Positions 1-4,961 of a stretch of DNA of 23,549 bases are shown here, piece by piece. The first letter of the stretch is position 1. Every line of letters begins with the position of its first letter. Under the pieces are notes generated by a model. It searched no databases and had not been told where the DNA came from. It saw nothing but the letters and a program-made list of their open reading frames with translations. The translations under genes and the position numbers were made by a program. This DNA is from a virus: IMG/VR virus record IMGVR_UViG_3300007640_000247, positions 1-23,549 of that record. One strand, given 5' to 3'.

Positions 1-1
1 A

Positions 2-64
2 AAAAAATTGCTTGACCTGCCTAACCAGGCACGTCGAGCTGTGGTGGTCGAGTCGGACCTCTAG
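2..64 (+). CDS. C-terminal end of an upstream gene (portal by position)
   Basis: An open frame enters from the left edge and stops at TAG 62-64. The visible 20 residues end in the hydrophobic-acidic tail AVVVESDL. Codon use matches the neighbouring genes and the frame ends just before a stem-loop and a terminator, as a real gene end should. Podophage gene order usually puts the portal protein directly upstream of the scaffold, so portal is the best guess, but nothing in the 20 residues proves it. The 5' end lies outside the window. Confidence 0.5.
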   Translation, partial: KKLLDLPNQARRAVVVESDL

Positions 65-75
65 TCCCGCTCGAC
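47..75 (+). other. Stem-loop overlapping the upstream stop codon
   Basis: GTCGAG (47-52) pairs with CTCGAC (70-75). Inside, after a wobble pair and one mismatch, GGAC (55-58) pairs with GTCC (64-67) around a 5-base loop. A competing arm GTCGAGC (33-39) pairs perfectly with GCTCGAC (69-75), so two mutually exclusive folds exist. No T-tract follows, so it is not a terminator by itself. It could be an RNA processing site or a stabiliser of the upstream mRNA end. The pairing is seen; the role is unknown. Confidence 0.4.
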
Positions 76-86
76 TAAATACGTGA

Positions 87-109
87 GCCGCCTTCGGGTG
101 GCTTTTTTT
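87..109 (+). terminator. Rho-independent terminator before the scaffold gene
   Basis: A 6-bp GC stem, GCCGCC (87-92) with GGTGGC (97-102) including one G-T pair, is closed by a TTCG tetraloop and followed at once by seven T (103-109). It sits between the upstream gene end and the scaffold start, so it should cut or attenuate transcription entering the head genes. Confidence 0.85.
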
Positions 110-123
110 ATGGAGCAACCCTA

Positions 124-1026
124 GTGAGTGAAGAAAACACCCAGCAAAGTGCCGAGGAAATTTGGCAACAGGAAGCAGCCAAGCTTGAGGCCGGCGACAC
201 GCCCGCCCCAGAGGTTGTGCCTGAGGTAGCTGCCCCTTCTGAAGAGGAGGTGCCGCAAGCCGAGCCGCAGCCAGAGCCGCAGCCGGAGGTTAGCGACCCA
301 CTGGATGGCTTACCCGACGCCGTCAAGGTCAAACTGGCCGAGATTGACGAGCTGAAGAAAGCCAATGCTCAATTACTGCACCACGTCAAATCGACTGAGG
401 GTCGAGTGGCTGCCATGCAGCGAGAAGCGCAGATAGCCCGTCAAGCGGCCAAAACCGCAGATGACGCGCCCACGTCTGGTCAGATAGCTGCCGCATCCAA
501 GAACCCCGAGAAGTGGGAAGCTCTCAAGCAAGATTTCCCCGAGTGGTCAGAGGCCATGGAGGAGTACGTCTCCGCCAAATTAGCCACCCAGCCCAAGACA
601 CAGCCCGCCGTCAGCGCACAGCAGATCGCCGGTTATGTCCAACAGCAAGTGGCGCAAACCCGTGCAGAGATGCAAAAAGCGTTTGAGGAATCGCGCGTCG
701 AGGATCGACACGGCGACTGGAAACAGACGGTGCAAACCCAAGACTTTGTGTCCTGGTTCCAGATGCAGTCCCCCGAAGTGCGTGCGCTGGCTCAGTCCAA
801 CGCAGCCAAAGACGCCATCCGCATGCTCGACATGTACGAACAGGCCAAGACCAAACCCGCTAAGGAAGTCAAGCAAGAGCGCAGTGCACGACTCGCGGCA
901 GCCGCGACAACCCCCCGAGGCCAGACCACACCCCCAGCCAAATCGCTGGACGACATGTCGGCCGAGGAACTCTGGAACTACGAAGCCAAGCAACGTGCCC
1001 GTACCGCGGCCGAGCGCGGCTTTTAA
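124..1026 (+). CDS. Scaffolding (capsid assembly) protein
   Basis: A 300-residue, highly charged protein expected to serve as the internal scaffold on which the capsid protein assembles and then to leave the procapsid. It lies directly upstream of the capsid gene, the standard place for a scaffold. Residues 25-58 are rich in Pro, Glu and Gln (PQPEPQPEV). A Lys/Glu helix follows around 65-115 (EIDELKKANAQLL) and a long Gln/Ala-rich helical part around 150-260. The C-terminus is short and basic/polar (LWNYEAKQRARTAAERGF), like the capsid-binding helix of known scaffolds. The start is GTG 124, preceded by GGAGC at 112-116, a good ribosome site. It begins just 14 bases after a strong terminator, so either that terminator leaks or is antiterminated, or a promoter lies very close. 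Assignment rests on composition and position, not on a family motif. Confidence 0.8.
   Translation: MSEENTQQSAEEIWQQEAAKLEAGDTPAPEVVPEVAAPSEEEVPQAEPQPEPQPEVSDPLDGLPDAVKVKLAEIDELKKANAQLLHHVKSTEGRVAAMQREAQIARQAAKTADDAPTSGQIAAASKNPEKWEALKQDFPEWSEAMEEYVSAKLATQPKTQPAVSAQQIAGYVQQQVAQTRAEMQKAFEESRVEDRHGDWKQTVQTQDFVSWFQMQSPEVRALAQSNAAKDAIRMLDMYEQAKTKPAKEVKQERSARLAAAATTPRGQTTPPAKSLDDMSAEELWNYEAKQRARTAAERGF
1004..1024 (+). terminator. Possible weak attenuator at the end of the scaffold gene
   Basis: CCGCG (1004-1008) pairs with CGCGG (1015-1019) around a 6-base loop and is followed by C and TTTT, then AACTTTT. It lies inside the last scaffold codons and across the stop. The stem is only 5 bp and the T run is short, so at most it attenuates before the capsid gene. 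It could also be chance in GC-rich coding sequence. Confidence 0.3.
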
Positions 1027-1045
1027 CTTTTAAGGAACTTTCACC

Positions 1046-2104
1046 ATGGCTATTCAAAACTATGGCACCGTTGCGTCACGGAACCTAATCCGTGCCGCAC
1101 AGGGCATGCTTGAGCATGCTCAACCCATCACCGTACTCGGTGATTTCGGCACCCAGCGGGAAATGCCCAAGAACTCCACCGACACGTTGGTGTTCCGCCG
1201 CACCCTTCCCTTTGGCGCGTCGACCTCCGGCACCACGATCGAAGGCAGCAGCCGCTACGTTGGCACCCCCAGCGTCACGGCCAGCGACTTCGTATTGGCC
1301 GAAGGCGTGACCCCGTCCAGCAACACCATCAGCTTCCAAGACGTCACCGTCCAGCTTCAACAATACGGAGTATTATTTAAATATTCTAGTAAAGCTGAAA
1401 ATCTGTACGAAGATAGTATTCCTTCAGAGATGGTCAAGCTAACGGGCGAGACCATGGCCGAAGTGATGGAGCAGGTGCGCTACGGCGTGTTGAAGGCTGG
1501 CTCGACGGTTCTGTACAGCAACGGCTCCAGCCGTGCCGCTGTCAACACCGCGATCACCTTGAACGCCCTGCGTAAGGCTGCCCGCACGCTGGAGTCCAAC
1601 CGTGCACGCCGCGTGACCTCGCGTCTCGCCCCAGGCGTTGACTTTGGGACCCGTGCTGTGCAGCCGGCCTACATCGTGTTCTGCCACACCGACGCCGTGG
1701 CCGACGTGCGCAACCTCGCAGGTTTCACCCGCGTGGAAGAGTACGGCAGCTACAAGCCCATCCACGACCGCGAGATCGGCGCCTGTGAAGACTTCCGCTT
1801 CATCAGCTCGCCGCTGCTCAAGTCGTTCGAGGCTGCTGGCTCGGGCACCCTAAACGGCATGTTGTCTGTTGGCGCTGCCAACGTCGACGTGTACCCCTTC
1901 ATCATCATTGGTGAGGACGCTTGGGGTCAGGTCGCTTTGAAGGGCATGAGCGCCGTCAAGCCGATCGTGTTGAGCGCCAACGACACCAACCATGCGAACC
2001 CCTTGGGTCAGTTTGGTTATGTCGGTGCCTCGACCTACTTCGCGACCGTGCGCCTGAACGACGCCTTTATGGCTCGTATCGAGGCCGGTGTAACCGCTCT
2101 GTAA
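1046..2104 (+). CDS. Major capsid protein, N4-gp56 family
   Basis: A 352-residue protein that forms the icosahedral shell. I recognise the N4-gp56 type from several family-typical stretches: the N-terminal MPKNSTDTLVFRRTLPF, the LAEGVTPSSNTISFQDVTV segment leading to LQQYG near 105, and the C-terminal GQFGYVGASTYFATVRLND followed by ARIE. Length and order of these motifs are normal for the family (HK97-like fold expected). The start ATG 1046 has AAGGA at 1032-1036. The gene lies 19 bases after scaffold and ends just before a hairpin. Odd: codons 108-127 (1367-1426) switch to AT-rich synonymous codons and the gene then returns to GC-rich usage (listed separately). Confidence 0.93.
   Translation: MAIQNYGTVASRNLIRAAQGMLEHAQPITVLGDFGTQREMPKNSTDTLVFRRTLPFGASTSGTTIEGSSRYVGTPSVTASDFVLAEGVTPSSNTISFQDVTVQLQQYGVLFKYSSKAENLYEDSIPSEMVKLTGETMAEVMEQVRYGVLKAGSTVLYSNGSSRAAVNTAITLNALRKAARTLESNRARRVTSRLAPGVDFGTRAVQPAYIVFCHTDAVADVRNLAGFTRVEEYGSYKPIHDREIGACEDFRFISSPLLKSFEAAGSGTLNGMLSVGAANVDVYPFIIIGEDAWGQVALKGMSAVKPIVLSANDTNHANPLGQFGYVGASTYFATVRLNDAFMARIEAGVTAL
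1367..1426 (+). other. AT-rich codon patch inside the capsid gene
   Basis: Twenty consecutive codons hold 17 G or C in 60 bases (28%), whereas flanking codons mostly end in G or C. The codons include GTA TTA TTT AAA TAT TCT AGT and GAT AGT ATT CCT TCA, nearly all the AT-ending choice. A weak inverted repeat GAGTATT/AATATTC with one G-T pair spans 1368-1386. The reading frame stays intact and the amino acids look normal for the family, so selection or recombination has acted on the nucleotides. It may be an internal promoter, a processing or start site, or a patch acquired from an AT-rich relative. Confidence 0.6.
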
Positions 2105-2109
2105 ACCAC

Positions 2110-2131
2110 GCCGGGGCTAGTCCCCGGCTTT
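2110..2131 (+). terminator. Terminator-like hairpin after the capsid gene
   Basis: A perfect 7-bp GC-rich stem, GCCGGGG (2110-2116) with CCCCGGC (2122-2128), has a 5-base loop and is followed by TTTA. The T-tract is short, so it probably terminates only part of the transcripts and may also protect the abundant capsid mRNA from 3' decay. Confidence 0.6.
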
Positions 2132-2146
2132 ACTTAAGGAAACACC

Positions 2147-2329
2147 ATGGCTGAATCAGTCGCACAGCGCGTAAGCGCGATCCCCGACGGCTTGACCGAG
2201 CAAGAGCTGCGCCAGCTACTGGCCGCCCTCGTGAATGGTCTGCAAGCCGTCATGGCAAAACTTGATGCGGATGCTGGCGTAACGGATACCGACTACGCCA
2301 CCACTCTCGCGACCTACGTAACCGATTAA
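2147..2329 (+). CDS. Small hypothetical protein between capsid and head-surface genes
   Basis: A 60-residue acidic protein with AAGGA at 2136-2140 placed 6 bases before ATG 2147. The central GLTEQELRQLLAALVNGLQAVMAKL is an amphipathic helix, and the C-terminus is Asp/Thr-rich. It has no membrane segment or signal peptide. Small helical proteins of this kind often sit right after the capsid gene in podophages, and their role is not known to me. Its strong ribosome site and place in the head cluster suggest expression with the virion genes. It ends 11 bases before the next start. Confidence 0.75.
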   Translation: MAESVAQRVSAIPDGLTEQELRQLLAALVNGLQAVMAKLDADAGVTDTDYATTLATYVTD

Positions 2330-2340
2330 GGAGCCTCGCA

Positions 2341-2781
2341 ATGAGCTACAACCTTGAGCAAGCAAACAGCGGCTACATGTCGCTGACCGCCGCCGGCCTA
2401 GCCGAAGGCACCAACTCGGCCACTTTCAAGACGGCCAACACCCTGACCTACACCAGCGACGGCGTGTTTAAGTCCAAGTCGGCCACCGATAACCTCACCT
2501 TCAGCAGCGGCCACACCGCCCTGGCAGCCTCCCAGGCTTGCTTGTTCGGCGTTTGGGCTGATGCCTCGGGCAACATCACGACGACCCAAGGTCCGATTGG
2601 TGTGGCCGGTGAGGTCTGCCCGGTCCCGGGAACGAACGCGACTGGCACGACGCTGGTTGGCCTGATTAAGGTCACCACCGACGCCAGCACCACGTTCACT
2701 GCCGGCACAACCGACCTAGGCGCCAGCGGGATCACCGATGCGTATTACGACTGCATGGTGATGCCGGGTAACGCCCTGTAA
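2341..2781 (+). CDS. Probable head decoration / minor structural protein
   Basis: A 146-residue Thr/Ser/Ala/Gly-rich protein predicted to be mostly beta strand, with no membrane segment. The pattern of short strands separated by small residues (TFKTANTLTYTSDGVFKSKS, DNLTFSSGHTAL, CLFGVWADASGNI) is what I associate with phage head-surface proteins encoded just after the capsid gene. A family name cannot be given with certainty. The start ATG 2341 has a near-perfect AAGGAG at about 2328-2333. The gene ends right at a hairpin shared with the convergent minus-strand gene. Alternative: a head fibre base or another virion protein. Confidence 0.65.
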   Translation: MSYNLEQANSGYMSLTAAGLAEGTNSATFKTANTLTYTSDGVFKSKSATDNLTFSSGHTALAASQACLFGVWADASGNITTTQGPIGVAGEVCPVPGTNATGTTLVGLIKVTTDASTTFTAGTTDLGASGITDAYYDCMVMPGNAL

Positions 2782-2782
2782 G

Positions 2783-2807
2783 AAAAAGAGCGCCCTTCGG
2801 GGCGCTC
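2783..2807 (-). terminator. Terminator between convergent genes (strong for the minus strand)
   Basis: GAGCGCCC (2788-2795) and GGGCGCTC (2800-2807) form an 8-bp stem with a TTCG loop. On the minus strand it is followed by five T (complement of A 2783-2787), so it best terminates the minus-strand gene, whose stop codon touches the stem. On the + strand only ACTTCTTT follows, so it may stop + transcripts weakly. Confidence 0.75.
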
Positions 2808-3723
2808 ACTTCTTTGGCTCAAACGGTTGACTCGGGTCTCGCCCTGACGACCAGACTTTGGGCTTTTGTTCTTCAGTGGGTTCTTCCAACGGCTCCGCAG
2901 CTTCATCCTCAACCTCTGTAACGGGAGCCTCTGTAGCTTCATCCCCAGCTTCCGCAGGCGGCGGTTCAAGCGGTTGATCTAATTCGGGGATACCAAAATA
3001 ATCAGGATCACCTGGCTCGATCGGCGATAGTAACGATTCGGGGTCTGAGGGGTCAGAGTCATCTCCGTCCGTTTTGGGGAACAAGTCGCTCAGGCGAATA
3101 TCGAGGGGGTAATCATCAATATTTGCGGTCAACTTCGCAATTGACTTGATGTCACTCGCTGCCATCCCAAGCCGACCATCATGGGGCCACCCATTAAGAA
3201 ACATCTTCCCCTTGAAACCGTGCGCTCTAGCGTAGTCCCCAAGGTATTTGCCTAATCTATATCCAGGTCCAATCTGCACATGATCAAACGTTGTCTCAAA
3301 CAATACTTCAACAAATTTAACCCTCTCAGGTCGACCGTAGGCGCCCGTTTTTCTGAATATTGTTTTTTCTGACGAAATAGTGACAAGGCTCGCTAAGTTG
3401 CTATTTAAGACCTTGTCGATCAAGTCCTCGATACTAAATTTAGTCAGCTCTGCTGTGGCCAACCACCAAACCAGGTGCACGACGATCTCAGCTTCGTCTT
3501 TAGCCTGCTGCGCATCCAGGAGTTGCCGGTTCTTCTTTTCCAGCTCCTCACGCTCAGCATCGAATGTTTTGTCTACCGACTCCCGAAGAGCCTTGTATTG
3601 CTCGTAGGACAAACCGGACCCGATTTTGGAGGGGGATGTGGCGTCGCGCGCGCGCTGTTCAAGCGCCTGCCATTCTTCGTCAGCTACCTTTTTTAGAGCC
3701 CACCACTCAGGACTTTTTTTCAT
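2806..3723 (-). CDS. Unknown minus-strand accessory protein (moron)
   Basis: A 305-residue protein that I do not recognise. Residues 1-80 are charged and helical, probably a coiled coil (EREELEKKNRQLLDAQQAKDEAE). Residues 80-205 look globular with mixed alpha/beta content (IVVHLVWWLATAEL, VKFVEVLFETTF, KGKMFLNGWPHDGRLG). Residues 218-286 form a disordered tail rich in Pro and Asp/Glu with no Lys or Arg. There is no signal peptide or clear membrane helix. The start ATG (3723-3721 on +) has GCGGGGA just upstream. It is the only gene on this strand in the window, its middle part is visibly AT-richer than its neighbours, and it is enclosed by terminators. This is the classic layout of a moron carried between head and tail genes. 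Such genes often alter the host or exclude other phages, but nothing here shows which function applies. Confidence 0.8.
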   Translation of the reverse strand: MKKSPEWWALKKVADEEWQALEQRARDATSPSKIGSGLSYEQYKALRESVDKTFDAEREELEKKNRQLLDAQQAKDEAEIVVHLVWWLATAELTKFSIEDLIDKVLNSNLASLVTISSEKTIFRKTGAYGRPERVKFVEVLFETTFDHVQIGPGYRLGKYLGDYARAHGFKGKMFLNGWPHDGRLGMAASDIKSIAKLTANIDDYPLDIRLSDLFPKTDGDDSDPSDPESLLSPIEPGDPDYFGIPELDQPLEPPPAEAGDEATEAPVTEVEDEAAEPLEEPTEEQKPKVWSSGRDPSQPFEPKK

Positions 3724-3756
3724 AACGGTCCCCGCAACAGGTAGATAAGCCGGCCA

Positions 3757-3772
3757 CGGCTTGCTGAAGCCG
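3757..3772. other. Short hairpin in the gap between divergent genes
   Basis: CGGCTT (3757-3762) pairs with AAGCCG (3767-3772) around GCTG. It lies in the upstream region of the minus-strand gene, about 35-50 bases before its start codon, with no T-tract in either direction. It could be a 5' leader structure or operator of that gene. The pairing is seen; function is unknown. I saw no convincing -35/-10 pair for the minus-strand gene in this 138-base gap. Confidence 0.3.
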
Positions 3773-3811
3773 ACTGCACCTACTGACCCGCTTTTTCCAA
3801 TTCAACCAGCC

Positions 3812-3845
3812 CCGCCAGTGAACCCTGCTGGCGGTTTCTTTTTTT
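3812..3845 (+). terminator. Strong terminator before the tail genes
   Basis: A perfect 7-bp stem, CCGCCAG (3812-3818) with CTGGCGG (3828-3834), has a 9-base loop and is followed by TTTCTTTTTTT (3835-3845). It faces the + strand although the gene just upstream is on the minus strand. It must therefore stop transcripts reading through the accessory gene from the head operon, leaving the tail operon to be insulated or separately transcribed. Confidence 0.87.
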
Positions 3846-3861
3846 AAACCGAGAGGTGATT

Positions 3862-4284
3862 ATGCCGAAACGACCTGCAATTGAAGGTGTTGAATTTTCT
3901 GACGACCAACCTGTGGTCGAGACCGTGGCCGAGTCCACTGACTTTCGTTCCATGGCAGCCAACGAAGCTTTCATGAACGAGTTGGTCACGATACTGATTC
4001 ACAGCTCCACCGACGAAAACCAGCCCCCTCAGGTCTTGGTTAACGTAAACGGCACCAACCAGCCAATCATCCGTGGCTACCCGACCAAGATCAAACGCAA
4101 GTACGTCGAGGTGCTGGCTCGGATGAAAGAGACCCGCTACAACCAAGTCACCCGTAACCCTAGCGCCCCTGACCAAGTCGACATGGTGGCGCGCCATGGA
4201 TTGGTGTACCCCTTTGACTTGGTCGAAGACCCCAATCCCAAAGGGCGGGGGTGGCTGAACAACGTGCTGGCTGAGGCTGCATGA
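3862..4284 (+). CDS. Hypothetical protein at the head of the tail operon
   Basis: A 140-residue soluble protein, starting MPKRPAIEGVEF. I chose ATG 3862 rather than the in-frame GTG at 3856 because the Shine-Dalgarno GAGGTG (3853-3858) lies directly before it. The middle (MNELVTILIHSSTDENQPPQ, LVNVNGTNQPIIRGYP) is followed by a basic helix KIKRKYVEVLARMKETRY. The gene overlaps the adaptor gene by 4 bases (ATGA), so the two are translationally coupled. Proteins of this look, encoded just before the adaptor, occur in many podophages and are usually called structural. I infer a role in the head-tail junction but no catalytic motif is visible. Confidence 0.75.
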   Translation: MPKRPAIEGVEFSDDQPVVETVAESTDFRSMAANEAFMNELVTILIHSSTDENQPPQVLVNVNGTNQPIIRGYPTKIKRKYVEVLARMKETRYNQVTRNPSAPDQVDMVARHGLVYPFDLVEDPNPKGRGWLNNVLAEAA

Positions 4285-4961
4285 CCTTCATTGAACTGGT
4301 CAACCGGCTACGCGTGGAATGCGGCGTATCCGGCCCTGCGCTATCGACCGCTCAAAACCTAACGGGTGAGAGCGCTCGCATGGCCAACTGGATTAACGCG
4401 GCCTGGACTGATATTCAGACCAGCCGCGACGATTGGCAGTGGCTGCGCGCGGAGTCGACGTTTAACACCACGGCGCAGCAGCAGTTCTACACGGCCACTG
4501 AGGCGGGTATCGGCTCGACCTTTGCCAACTGGAAGCGCGATAGCTTTCGCTGCAGCACGGTCGGCGAGAACTACGCCGATGAGCAAATCATTAATTTCCT
4601 TGACTACGCCGAATTTAGAAACCTGTACATGTACGGCAATCAGCGCACGACCTACACCCGCCCGGTGATCGTGACGGTTGCCCCCGACAAAAAGGTCGGG
4701 CTCGGCAGCACCCCTGACAAAGCCTACGTAATCGGCTTTGAGTACTACCAAAAGCCAGTGACCCTATCTGCCGATGCCGATGAGCCGGCGCTACCGACTA
4801 ACTTCCACCTAATCATCGTCTACCGAGCGATGATGTACTACGGGGGTTACGAGGCGGCCAGCGAGGTTTACCAGCGCGGCGAGGCCGAGTACCAACGCCT
4901 GTACCAGCGGCTGTTGGTTGATCAAATGCCGCCCATCACCACTGGGCCGCCGCTAGCATGA
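4281..4961 (+). CDS. Head-tail adaptor protein (tail tubular A-like, DUF6682-type)
   Basis: A 226-residue protein expected to bind below the portal as a dodecameric ring and to receive the tail nozzle. Diagnostic stretches are the N-terminal helix FIELVNRLRVECGVSG, then ARMANWINAAWTDIQTSRDDW ending in WL, KRDSFR near 85, YLEF-like EFRNLYMYGNQR, and the C-terminal YRAMMYYGGYEAASEVYQRG. This order matches the phage adaptor family I know as DUF6682. Length is normal. The ATG lies in a 4-base overlap with the previous stop, and the gene again overlaps the next gene by 4 bases, so the three genes form one coupled unit. Confidence 0.8.
   Translation: MTFIELVNRLRVECGVSGPALSTAQNLTGESARMANWINAAWTDIQTSRDDWQWLRAESTFNTTAQQQFYTATEAGIGSTFANWKRDSFRCSTVGENYADEQIINFLDYAEFRNLYMYGNQRTTYTRPVIVTVAPDKKVGLGSTPDKAYVIGFEYYQKPVTLSADADEPALPTNFHLIIVYRAMMYYGGYEAASEVYQRGEAEYQRLYQRLLVDQMPPITTGPPLA

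Noticed and set aside
33-75. tRNA or tRNA-like gene
   Set aside because: Pairing arms exist but there is no T-loop consensus, anticodon arm or cloverleaf.
635-1033. Overlapping + strand frame in the scaffold gene
   Set aside because: Product is Arg/Pro-rich as expected from a shifted frame of GC-rich coding sequence; no ribosome site.
1361-1430. Insertion or frameshift in the capsid gene at the AT-rich patch
   Set aside because: Frame is continuous and the encoded residues look family-like, so it is a codon-use change rather than a disruption.
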